A stretch of DNA of 55,323 bases from an uncultured Oscillospiraceae bacterium (GTDB lineage: Bacteria > Bacillota > Clostridia > Oscillospirales > Acutalibacteraceae), in the NCBI GenBank assembly GCA_910588935.1, contig CAJUSM010000008.1:1-55323 (forward strand), written 5' to 3'. This document shows positions 8,286-16,514 of this stretch, piece after piece. Made by a program: the position numbers and the translations under genes. The notes under the pieces are model-generated. The model did not search any database. It was given only the letters and a program-made list of their open reading frames with translations, and was not told the origin of the DNA. Position 1 is the stretch's first letter; the number at the start of each line of letters is the position of its first letter.

Positions 8286-10919
8286 ATGAAAAGAGTTAAC
8301 CCCATCCACTTCCTTGTGGGCAGCTTTGTATTGCTGAGCCTGCTGACCTTTGGTGTTTTCTTTATGCTTTCTAATTATTTGGAAGGCCGCAGCTCCAACA
8401 CCATTTCCCAGGTGGGCGAGGTTTACATGAGCAGCATGAGCGAGCAGATCTCCCGTCACTTTGAAACCACAATGAGCCTGCGCCTTAACCAGGTTGAAAC
8501 CATGGTGGAGGATATTCCCCCCGACTACGAGCAGGCAGATAAAAACCGGGTTCAAGTGATGGAAGAACTGGAATATAGCGGCGACGCCAGAAATTTTGAA
8601 GCCTTGGGCCTGCTCTCTGCAAGCGGAGACTTTGAGATGGTATACGGCGACAAGCTGGATATTACAGACCCAGCCCCCTTTCTCCGCTCCCTGCGGGAGG
8701 GAAAATCTAAAGTAGCTGTGGGTACGGACAGCCAAGGAAACAATGTGGTGCTTATGGGCGTGCCCTCCAACTATTTAATGGAAAACGGGGAGTCTTGCCT
8801 GGCCCTGGTGGCCAGCGTGCATGTGAACTACCTGGTGGACACCCTGAACCTAAGCGAGAACGATTCTATGGTCTACTCCTTTATCATCCGGGAAGACGGC
8901 AGCTATGTGGTGCGCACCAGCGACGCTTTCCGAGACAGCTACTTTGACCGGGTGGACAACTTGTATGAGGACGTGGACGGCCGTACGCCAAAGCAATATA
9001 TCTTAGAGCTGCGCCAGGCCATGAAGGACCAGGAGGACTACTCTGCGGAGTTCACCATTTATGGGGAGCGCCGCCATCTTTTCTGCACCAAGCTGGCTTA
9101 CTCCGAGTGGTACCTGCTCACCTTTATGCCCTACGGCTCCATTAACTCCAATATAGACCAGCTGAGCTCAGAGATGCTTATGGCTGGCGTTCTTTGCTGT
9201 GGGGTAATTTTTTTGGCGCTGGTGTGTATTTTTGTTGGGTATTACCAGATCAACCGGGCCCAGTTTCAGGCAGTAGAAGAGGCTAGGGAGTCTGCCGAGA
9301 ACGCCCTAGAGCTGGCGGTGCAGGCCAAGCGGGAGGCGGAACAGGCCCAAAAAGACGCGGAACACGCCAGCCAAGCCAAAAGCGAGTTCCTCTCCAACAT
9401 GAGCCACGATATCCGCACCCCCATGAACGCCATTGTGGGAATGACAGCCATTGCCACCGCCAATATTGACAACCAACAGCAGGTACAGAACTGCCTGCAT
9501 AAAATTACCACCTCCAGCCGGCATCTTTTAGGGCTGATCAATGATGTGCTGGATATGTCTAAAATTGAAAGCGGGAAAATGACCCTCAGTTACGACCGGG
9601 TGTCTTTGCGGGAGATGATGGAGAGCCTGGTCAGCATTGTGCAGCCTCAGGTTAAGGCCAAACACCAGAATTTTGGGGTATCGATTCTAGACATCTCTGC
9701 CGAAAACGTGGTTTGTGACAGCGTGCGGCTGAACCAGGTGCTGCTGAACCTGCTTTCTAACGCGGTAAAATTTACCCCAGAGGGCGGCACCATCCAGGTA
9801 ACCATGAAAGAAGAGGACTCTCCCAAAGGGGAAGAATATGTACGGGTGCTGCTGTGGGTAAAAGACAATGGTATAGGCATGTCCAGCGAGTTTAGACGCC
9901 ACATCTTTGACTCCTTTGCCCGGGAAGACAGCATGAGAGTACACAAGACAGAGGGCACTGGTTTGGGCATGGCCATTACCAAGTATATAGTAGACGCCAT
10001 GGGCGGTACCATACGGGTACAAAGCGAGCAGGGCCAGGGCACAGAGTTTTTCCTTACCCTGGATATGGAGCGGGGAGAAACCGCTGAAATTGATATGACT
10101 CTGCCGAACTGGAATATGCTGGTGGTGGATGACGACCAGGTGCTGTGCGAAAGCGCTGCCGAATCCCTGCGCTCCATTGGAGTAAATGCCGACTGGACCC
10201 TTTCCGGGGAAGAGGCCATTCGTCTGGTGGAGGAGCGCCACGCCAAGCGGGATGATTACCAGATTATCCTGCTGGACTGGAAACTGCCTGGGCTGGACGG
10301 CATTGCCACAGCCAAGGCCCTGCGCAACAAAATGGGTGAGAATATCCCGATTTTGCTGATCTCTGCCTATGACTGGAGTGAGATAGAAAAGGAAGCGAAA
10401 GCGGCGGGAGTAAACGGCTTTATTGCCAAGCCCCTGTTTAAGTCCACCCTGTTTTACGGCCTGCGTAAGTATTCGGATTTACAGATGGACGAAAAGGTGC
10501 TGGAAGAGCCGAGGGAGGACTTTGGCTTTGAAGGCAAGCGGGTGCTGGTGGCAGAGGACAATGAGCTGAACTGGGAAATTGCCAGTGAGCTTTTGGCTGA
10601 GCTGGGGCTTACCCTGGATTGGGCGGAAAACGGGCAAATCTGCGTAACAAAGCTCAGCGAATCCCCGGCCGGGTACTATCAGGCAGTCCTTATGGATATC
10701 AGGATGCCGGTGATGAACGGAATTGAGGCTGCGGAAGCCATACGCGAGCTGGAGCATCCGGACAATGACCTGCCAATTATTGCTATGACAGCGGACGCAT
10801 TTTCTGAAGATGTACAGAGATGCCTAGCCGCGGGAATGAATGCCCATGTGGCCAAGCCTATTGATGTAAGAGAGGTGGCCAGGCTATTGGCTAAGTTTAT
10901 GGAGGAGCGGCGGCAGTAG
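8286..10919 (+). CDS. Membrane hybrid sensor histidine kinase with two receiver domains
   Basis: Sensor kinase of 877 aa. One transmembrane helix lies near residues 10-30, then an extracytoplasmic sensing region of about 270 residues that looks like a Cache-type domain, then a second helix near 297-320 (MLMAGVLCCGVIFLALVC). A charged coiled coil (EEARESAENALELAVQAKR) leads to the dimerisation domain with His374 in NMSHDIRTPMN. The ATPase domain has the N box (NLLSNAVKF), DNGIGM and GTGLGMAI. Two receivers follow, with Asp in LLDWKLPGLDG near residue 664 and LMDIRMPVMNG near 803; both keep the acidic pair and the conserved Lys. Together with the upstream Hpt and response regulator it forms a complete phosphorelay. 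Signal unknown. Confidence 0.93.
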   Translation: MKRVNPIHFLVGSFVLLSLLTFGVFFMLSNYLEGRSSNTISQVGEVYMSSMSEQISRHFETTMSLRLNQVETMVEDIPPDYEQADKNRVQVMEELEYSGDARNFEALGLLSASGDFEMVYGDKLDITDPAPFLRSLREGKSKVAVGTDSQGNNVVLMGVPSNYLMENGESCLALVASVHVNYLVDTLNLSENDSMVYSFIIREDGSYVVRTSDAFRDSYFDRVDNLYEDVDGRTPKQYILELRQAMKDQEDYSAEFTIYGERRHLFCTKLAYSEWYLLTFMPYGSINSNIDQLSSEMLMAGVLCCGVIFLALVCIFVGYYQINRAQFQAVEEARESAENALELAVQAKREAEQAQKDAEHASQAKSEFLSNMSHDIRTPMNAIVGMTAIATANIDNQQQVQNCLHKITTSSRHLLGLINDVLDMSKIESGKMTLSYDRVSLREMMESLVSIVQPQVKAKHQNFGVSILDISAENVVCDSVRLNQVLLNLLSNAVKFTPEGGTIQVTMKEEDSPKGEEYVRVLLWVKDNGIGMSSEFRRHIFDSFAREDSMRVHKTEGTGLGMAITKYIVDAMGGTIRVQSEQGQGTEFFLTLDMERGETAEIDMTLPNWNMLVVDDDQVLCESAAESLRSIGVNADWTLSGEEAIRLVEERHAKRDDYQIILLDWKLPGLDGIATAKALRNKMGENIPILLISAYDWSEIEKEAKAAGVNGFIAKPLFKSTLFYGLRKYSDLQMDEKVLEEPREDFGFEGKRVLVAEDNELNWEIASELLAELGLTLDWAENGQICVTKLSESPAGYYQAVLMDIRMPVMNGIEAAEAIRELEHPDNDLPIIAMTADAFSEDVQRCLAAGMNAHVAKPIDVREVARLLAKFMEERRQ

Positions 10920-10961
10920 AGAACGAACCGGCCTGGCGGGCTTTTTGCCCTAAAAAAATCC

Positions 10962-11002
10962 GCCCCCCGGCCAAGCCTCTGAAAAGAAGCCTGCCGGGGG
11001 GC
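10962..11002. terminator. Strong GC-rich hairpin after the kinase gene
   Basis: A perfect 10-bp stem GCCCCCCGGC/GCCGGGGGGC. It is preceded on the plus strand by a run of seven A, so it reads as an intrinsic terminator on the minus strand; on the plus strand no T run follows. It probably limits transcription between the kinase operon and the IS remnant. Confidence 0.45.
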
Positions 11003-11211
11003 AAGCAGCCGGAGCCCTGCTGGCGAAACATTACTCGGAATATGCCAAAAGGCTATGCCGTGAGACGGCTTTTGCCAGCAGGCTGTATACTCCGGCCCTA
11101 TTGGGCTATGTTTTGCTGCGGGGCACGCAAACGCTTCCGTGCCGCTGGTACTATTATGGCCAGCTTGTTAAGGCTTATGCAGAGAAAAGAAAAAAACGCA
11201 AAAACCATTGG

Positions 11212-12073
11212 ATTTGCCCAAATAGCTTGCATATGATAAAATAAAAGGAATGAAAAAAGAAAAGAGAAAAAGAGAGAAAGAAAACAGGACGTGCCCGAAA
11301 TGTGGAAAGACGGAAGGGCAAGTAAAAATAGGGTACAACCGCTCTGGAACGCAGCGGTATAAATGTAAGGAATGTGGAGCGACATACACTCCAGATCCCA
11401 AACGGCATGAATACGCAAAAGAAACGAGGGAATTGGCGATCAAAATGTATTATGCCGGCGTCAGTGGAAGGAGTGTGGGGAAAATCCTGCATATGAACAA
11501 ATCCAATGTTGTGAATTGGATAAAAAAAGAGCGCGAAAGCTGATGAGGGAAGTGCAAAACTCTCTGCGAATCCGAGACGGTAGAGCTGACTGAGCCGTAC
11601 TGGTTCCTGGAGCGCAAGCCCCCCACGGGAACTCGGAAAAATATCTATATCATGACAATGGCGAGCAGAGAACCACGACAGATTGGAGGCCATACAGCGA
11701 GCGCCGATAAATCTTCTGCAACGCTCCAGCAAATGGCGGATGCGGCCCCGGAGGCTCGAAACTACTGCGCGGATGGGGATAGCGGCTATCTGGATGTGAT
11801 CTTCCAAGGAAAACATATCTTCAATATCCATAACAAAAAGGATGCGTTCACTGTAGAAGGCGTCAATGCTGATTTGCGCCATGGCATTCCCACTCTGGCA
11901 CGGCGCAGCAGGCGCTTTCCCAGAAAGCTGGAAAACCTTCAGGCCGTTCTACTGTTTTTGTTCGCGCTTATAACCACTTTGGCGTGCAGAAAAGGCGTTA
12001 TCGCTCCCGCCATCCTGGGGCCGCTGTCCCTTTTTCACTCTTTGACTTCTTTTAATTCTGTGTTTGGACACTC
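11212..12073 (+). mobile_element. IS1-like insertion sequence, inactivated
   Basis: About 860 bp bounded by imperfect inverted ends (ATTTGCCCAAATAG at left; TTTGGACACTC at right, i.e. GAGTGTCCAAA inverted). The 7-mer CCATTGG occurs immediately outside both ends (11205-11211 and 12074-12080), which looks like a target duplication. Carries a transposase pseudogene. The right end is directly followed by a truncated family A repeat. Confidence 0.75.
11250..12055 (+). pseudogene. IS1-family transposase, disrupted
   Basis: The N-terminal part (codons 1-97) is an InsA-like zinc-binding and helix-turn-helix region: CPKCGKTEG, then YKCKECGATYTPDPK, then SGRSVGKILHM. After two consecutive in-frame TGA stops (11541-11546) the same frame continues with the InsB-like catalytic part (YWFLERKPPTGTR, IYIMTM, DGDSGYLDVIFQGKHIF, ADLRHGIPTLARR). 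A further frameshift near 11955 moves the last section (AYNHFGVQKRRYRSRHP, ending SLFDFF at TAA 12053-12055) to another frame. IS1 itself uses a -1 frameshift, but here the two halves are in one frame split by stops, so this copy looks dead rather than recoded. Confidence 0.82.
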
Positions 12074-12082
12074 CCATTGGGC

Positions 12083-12215
12083 GTAGAGTGTCCAAAACGA
12101 GGATTTTATGAGGGGAAGTGGAAAAATATCGTTAGGTTGCAGAATTGTCGGGATTTCATCCCGACATATTTTTTGTGATTGATGGCATGGGGCAAGGTTG
12201 TGGGGCGCCGCCCCG
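12083..12215. repeat. Family A small inverted-repeat element, truncated copy A3
   Basis: Begins with the family end TAGAGTGTCCAAAACG and runs, in inverted orientation relative to the copy at 47429, through the CGGGATTTCATCCCG hairpin and the GGGGCGCCGCCCC palindrome, where similarity stops. It touches the IS1-like element on one side and the glnN promoter on the other. Confidence 0.8.
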
Positions 12216-12244
12216 TTGACAAATTTCCCTATTCAGGCTAAAAT
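12216..12244 (+). promoter_or_regulatory. Promoter of glnN
   Basis: TTGACA, 17-nt spacer, TAAAAT: a near-perfect vegetative promoter about 95 nt before the glnN start. The -35 begins exactly at the point where the family A repeat breaks off. No clear riboswitch or protein operator recognised in the 90-nt leader. Confidence 0.78.
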
Positions 12245-12337
12245 AGTACTCAACCTAGGGCGCTGAGACGGGGAACCTTTCAATGCCCTTCCTCTTATAC
12301 TGCATTATGTGGTACTTCAATTTGGGAAAGAGTGGTC

Positions 12338-14458
12338 ATGACTATGGGAAACTGTTCGGAAAACCGTAAGTCCGTGCCGGAGCTATTCGGCAGCGCCGTT
12401 TTTAACGACGACGTAATGATGGAACGCCTGCCAAAGGATGTTTATAAATCCCTGAGGAAAACCATTGACGAGGGGAAAGAGTTGGACCTAACTGTGGCCA
12501 ATGCTGTTGCTACCGCCATGAAGGATTGGGCTGTAGAGCTGGGTGCCACACATTTTACCCACTGGTTTCAGCCCCTAAACGGGGTTACGGCTGAAAAGCA
12601 CGACAGCTTTATCTCCCCCACCAGCGACGGCCGGGTGATTATGCAGTTCTCCGGCAAGGAGCTAATCAAGGGGGAGCCAGATGCCTCTTCCTTTCCTTCC
12701 GGCGGCCTGCGGGCCACCTTTGAGGCCCGGGGCTACACGGCCTGGGATCCCACCTCTTACGCGTTTATCAAGGGGGACTCTTTGTACATACCCACCGCTT
12801 TCTGTTCTTACAGCGGCGAAGTGCTGGACAAAAAGACCCCCCTGCTCCGCTCTATGGAAGCTCTAAGCACCCAGGCCTTGCGGATACTGCGGCTTTTTGG
12901 CGACCAGCATACCCACCAGGTTACCACCACTGTGGGCCCAGAGCAGGAATACTTTCTTATTGATAAGGAGCTGTACCGCCGCCGGCCAGATCTAATCTTC
13001 TGCGGCCGCACGCTATTTGGAGCCAAGGCTCCTAAGGGCCAAGAGCTGGAAGATCATTATTATGGAGCCATCAAACCCCGGGTAGCGGAATTTATGCGGG
13101 ATCTGGACCGGGAGCTGTGGAAGCTTGGCGTGCTGGCTAAAACCAAGCACAACGAGGTGGCCCCCGCTCAGCACGAGCTGGCACCTATTTTTACCACCAC
13201 AAACATAGCCTGCGACCACAACCAGCTGACCATGGAAGTAATGAAAAACGTAGCCAACCGTCACGGCCTGGTCTGCCTGCTCCATGAAAAGCCCTTTGCC
13301 GGTGTAAGTGGCAGCGGAAAGCATAATAACTGGTCCCTTTCCACGGATACCGGAAAAAATCTGCTGGATCCCGGAAAGCGTCCTTGGGAGAATTACCCTT
13401 TTCTGCTTATCTTGGCGGCGGTAATCAAGGGCGCCGATGAGTACCAGGACCTGTTGCGGATTTCTGTGGCCTCGGCAGGCAATGACCACCGGCTAGGTGC
13501 AAAAGAGGCTCCGCCCACAATTATCTCCATGTTCCTGGGGGATGAGCTTACCGCTATCCTTACCGCCATAGAGGAAGGCAGGGCCTATGATGGGGCCGGG
13601 GAGAAAAAACTGGAAACCGGCGTGCGGGTGCTGCCAGACTTTAGTATGGACAATACTGACCGGAACCGCACCTCTCCTTTTGCCTTCACAGGGAACAAGT
13701 TTGAATTCCGTTCCCTAGGCTCGGCGATCTCCATTGCCTGCCCCAATATTATGCTGAACACCATTGTGGCCGAAGAGCTCAGCCAGTTTTGCGCTGTTCT
13801 GGAGGGGGCAGAGGACATTAACGCCCAGGTGCTGGAGCTGGTCCGCCAAGTGATGCGGGAACACAAGCGGATTATCTTTAATGGCGACGGTTACTCTCAA
13901 GCCTGGAGAGACGAGGCCAAGCGCCGGGGGCTGCTGAACCTGGCTACCACAGTAGATGCTCTGCCCCGATATTTGGACCAGAAAAACGTGGCCTTGTTCA
14001 CCCGGCACAAAATTTATACTGAGGCTGAGATGGAAGCCCGGTATGAAACCATTATGGAAGAATATGTGAAAACTTTGAATATTGAGAGCCTGACCATGGC
14101 CTCCATGGTCCGCCGGGAGATCTTTCCGGCGGTTAGCGGCTACATCTGCACTCTTTCTCAGGCGGTTGCAGCAAAGCGGGAGGTGTGCCCGCAGCTGGCT
14201 TGCCAGGGAGAAACCGATTTAATCCAACGGCTTTCCGCCCTGCTGGATACTGCCTACGCCGGGGTAGAGAAGTTGGGTGGCCTACTGGAGGCCCCTGCCG
14301 CTGGCAGCAAGAATGTGCTCACTGCGGGGGTCCACTATCGGGATCAGGTGATCCCCGCTATGAATGAGCTGCGGGCTGCAGTAGATGAGATGGAGCAGCA
14401 GGTTTCCGCCGAGTACTGGCCCTACCCAAGCTATGCAGAGCTGATGTACAGCATTTAG
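12338..14458 (+). CDS. glnN: Glutamine synthetase type III
   Basis: ATP-dependent ligation of ammonia to glutamate in the cytoplasm. 706 aa, the length of the type III (GSIII) family and much longer than GSI. Seen motifs: THFTHWFQPLNG near residue 70, EKHDSFISP, VGPEQEYFLID (Glu metal ligands), KTKHNEVAPAQHELAP, EKPFAGVSGSGKHNNWS and NRTSPFAFTGNKFEFR, all characteristic of GSIII. Three starts are possible (GTG 12332, ATG 12338, ATG 12344); I chose 12338 for spacing to GGGAAAG. Single-gene unit with its own strong promoter and an intrinsic terminator. No adjacent nitrogen regulator (GlnR, PII) is in the window. Confidence 0.96.
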   Translation: MTMGNCSENRKSVPELFGSAVFNDDVMMERLPKDVYKSLRKTIDEGKELDLTVANAVATAMKDWAVELGATHFTHWFQPLNGVTAEKHDSFISPTSDGRVIMQFSGKELIKGEPDASSFPSGGLRATFEARGYTAWDPTSYAFIKGDSLYIPTAFCSYSGEVLDKKTPLLRSMEALSTQALRILRLFGDQHTHQVTTTVGPEQEYFLIDKELYRRRPDLIFCGRTLFGAKAPKGQELEDHYYGAIKPRVAEFMRDLDRELWKLGVLAKTKHNEVAPAQHELAPIFTTTNIACDHNQLTMEVMKNVANRHGLVCLLHEKPFAGVSGSGKHNNWSLSTDTGKNLLDPGKRPWENYPFLLILAAVIKGADEYQDLLRISVASAGNDHRLGAKEAPPTIISMFLGDELTAILTAIEEGRAYDGAGEKKLETGVRVLPDFSMDNTDRNRTSPFAFTGNKFEFRSLGSAISIACPNIMLNTIVAEELSQFCAVLEGAEDINAQVLELVRQVMREHKRIIFNGDGYSQAWRDEAKRRGLLNLATTVDALPRYLDQKNVALFTRHKIYTEAEMEARYETIMEEYVKTLNIESLTMASMVRREIFPAVSGYICTLSQAVAAKREVCPQLACQGETDLIQRLSALLDTAYAGVEKLGGLLEAPAAGSKNVLTAGVHYRDQVIPAMNELRAAVDEMEQQVSAEYWPYPSYAELMYSI

Positions 14459-14472
14459 TAAAAACAAAAAAA

Positions 14473-14509
14473 CCCGGGAGCGGCTTGTTCCGCTGTCCCG
14501 GGCTTTTTT
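14473..14509 (+). terminator. Intrinsic terminator of glnN
   Basis: Stem CCCGGG plus AGCGG/CCGCT with a 6-nt loop, followed by CTTTTTTA, 14 nt after the glnN stop codon. Confidence 0.88.
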
Positions 14510-14609
14510 ATGATGGTTGGCTTTGTGCGGGCCGCCGCTTAAAAGGGGTTAGCCCTTGCGGATCTCCTTTTTTATACCCCATGCCTTTCTGCTCCCCTGT
14601 TCCTTTGTT

Positions 14610-15344
14610 TTACTCTGGCGCTCCGCTTACCCAGCGCCCCTGAGACTGAAAGCCCAGCCCCTCGTAGAATCCCACATTTTCTCCATCTTCCCGAAGGACG
14701 TAAACTGTTCTGCTCCCCATTGTCCCGCAAATCTCTTTCACAATCTCTCTGCCCAGCCCCTGGCCCTGAAATTCCGGTTCCACCGCCAGAGCTGAAAGCA
14801 GGGCCTCGCCATTTGTTACCGCCGGTACCAACCCGCAGCCAGCCAATCGTCCTTGCCGGTATCTGGCCACCCCATAGGCCACCCTATGGCGCAGCCGGTG
14901 GGAAATGTCCAGGTAGAAAGCCTCAAAATCCCCCTCCATCCCTGCCAAGCCCAGCATCCGGTGCATCTCCTTTAGCTCTTGCCACCTAGGGACCGGTGTT
15001 TCCCAGCTACTATTGGCTGCGGTTTTGCCCTGCCGTGCCAGCACTGGCCCTGTTCTCCCATGCTTTAGCCCTATCTGCCCGGCAAAACCCTCTGGGCAAA
15101 ATAGCTCCAGGGGGGCAAGGGTTTGGATAAAGGCCCTGGCCTCTTCCTCTTCGGCTTCACCGGCTGCTCCCAACACTCCGTCCAGCAGGCAGTAGGCTGC
15201 CCTCTCTCCTACCCAGAACCGGGCAAAGGGGCGCTGAAATCCATAGCCCCGGGCGATAGCCTCTAGTTTGCACCCAAAGGCAGTGCCGCTGCATAGAGCA
15301 AAAAAACGTTCTTCCAGGGCCTCCCCCTCCACAAAAGAAATCAT
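14610..15344 (-). CDS. GNAT-family N-acetyltransferase
   Basis: Protein of 244 aa. The C-terminal half carries the acetyl-CoA-binding GNAT motif VEPEFQGQGLGREIV near residue 195 and a typical NVGFYEGLGFQ final motif. The N-terminal 110 residues match nothing I can name, as in other two-part GNAT proteins of Clostridia. Faces the glnN terminator, so it is convergent with glnN. Substrate unknown. It is downstream of secG but a strong terminator hairpin separates them. Confidence 0.83.
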   Translation of the reverse strand: MISFVEGEALEERFFALCSGTAFGCKLEAIARGYGFQRPFARFWVGERAAYCLLDGVLGAAGEAEEEEARAFIQTLAPLELFCPEGFAGQIGLKHGRTGPVLARQGKTAANSSWETPVPRWQELKEMHRMLGLAGMEGDFEAFYLDISHRLRHRVAYGVARYRQGRLAGCGLVPAVTNGEALLSALAVEPEFQGQGLGREIVKEICGTMGSRTVYVLREDGENVGFYEGLGFQSQGRWVSGAPE

Positions 15345-15355
15345 TGCCTACCTCC

Positions 15356-15388
15356 AAAAAAATGCCTCGCAAACGCGAGGCATTTTTC
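15356..15388. terminator. Bidirectional-looking terminator after secG
   Basis: Perfect 10-bp stem AATGCCTCGC/GCGAGGCATT with a 4-nt loop, with seven A on the left and a T run on the right, 13 nt beyond the secG stop on the minus strand. Confidence 0.85.
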
Positions 15389-15401
15389 GTTTTTTTATTT
15401 T

Positions 15402-15650
15402 TTACTTGATAAAATACATCAGTGCGTTAGACAAAATAACCATGACAAAAAAGCCAATGGCAATCACCTTTGTCCAACGGGAGAGAAAGGCGTCTACAGA
15501 CCGGGCCTTATTCTTAGAAAGGAAGGAATCGGCGCCTCCGGTAACCACACCTACATTTTTCTGATTGCCTTCCTGCAGCAGCACCACAATAATAATCGCG
15601 GCGGCAAACAGCAGCAGGACAATGGCCAGGATGATCTCAAAAACCTGCAT
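15402..15650 (-). CDS. secG: Preprotein translocase subunit SecG
   Basis: Small membrane subunit of the SecYEG channel, 82 aa. Two hydrophobic helices (IILAIVLLLFAAAIIIVVLL and VIAIGFFVMVILSNALMYFI) flank the family loop LQEGNQKNVGVVTGGADSFL. The frame opens ten codons earlier, but I use the ATG at 15650, which has AGGGGGA 9 nt upstream. It stands alone with its own promoter and terminator; the usual Firmicute neighbours rnr and smpB are not next to it here. Confidence 0.94.
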   Translation of the reverse strand: MQVFEIILAIVLLLFAAAIIIVVLLQEGNQKNVGVVTGGADSFLSKNKARSVDAFLSRWTKVIAIGFFVMVILSNALMYFIK

Positions 15651-15719
15651 TTTTACATTTCCCCCTGTATTGGCGGGCAAAGCCGCCGGTCTTTTTGAAA
15701 CGGGTCATTCGTGTCTTTT

Positions 15720-15748
15720 ATCATACCACGATTTCCGACTTTTTGCAA
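15720..15748 (-). promoter_or_regulatory. Promoter of secG
   Basis: On the minus strand TTGCAA, 17-nt spacer, TATGAT, located 70 nt before the secG ATG. The end of an IS1-like remnant lies only 16 nt upstream of the -35. Confidence 0.65.
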
Positions 15749-15764
15749 GGGCCTGAATAGATTT

Positions 15765-16287
15765 GGAGATGTCCAAATAGCGTGTATATAGTAAAATGAA
15801 GAAATGAATAAAGAAAAGAGAAAAAGAACGGGAAAAATGATGTGGAATAATGCAAAATTCTCCGTGGGTCTGAGACGGTAGAGTTGGGTAAACTGTACCG
15901 GTTCCTAGAGCGCAAGCCCCGCACGGAAACGCGGGAAAATATCTATATCATGACAATGTTGAGCAGAAAGCCACGACAAATTCTAGGCCATGTGGTGAGG
16001 GCAGGCAAATCTTCCCGAACAATCCAGCAGACGGTGGATGTGGCCCCGGGGGGCTTAGTGTGGCACGGGTAGCTATAACGGCTATTTGGATGTGATCTTT
16101 CCTGGAAAGCACATCTTCAATGTTTATAACAAAAGTGACGATTTCATAGCAGAAAATATTAACGCCTACCTGTGCCACTATATTCCCACTCTGGCGCGCG
16201 GAAAAGTTGTTATCGCTCCCGCCATCCTGGGGCAACTGTCCCTTTTTCACTCTTTGACTTCTTTTACCCCTGCGTTTGGACACTCCC
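15765..16287 (+). mobile_element. Second IS1-like copy, heavily deleted
   Basis: About 520 bp with ends GGAGATGTCCAAATAG and GTTTGGACACTCCC (inverted GGGAGTGTCCAAAC). Compared with the copy at 11212, a stretch of about 270 nt coding for the zinc-binding and HTH part is missing, as are about 90 nt of the C-terminal part; the remaining catalytic region (YRFLERKPRTETR, IYIMTM, YLDVIFPGKHIFN) is broken by stops. No intact gene remains. Confidence 0.8.
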
Positions 16288-16514
16288 GAGAGATTCGCCC
16301 ACTTGATTTTCAATTTTTTTCATGGTAAAATATAAATCGAAAGCAAAACCTACATATTGAGAACCTGGAAAGGTCTTTGAGGTAAGATGCAGGGCCTGGA
16401 GCTGTGATGGATTTTGCTCTTTCCCACGACCTTTATCATCAATTCTTGGTTTATGCCAGCGTTTTTCTTTCCTAATACTGTATACAATAAAAATCTCTTA
16501 AAAGGACAAGCCTA

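Noticed and set aside
15884..16328. Two short plus-strand frames as separate genes
   Set aside because: They are pieces of the decayed IS1-like transposase.
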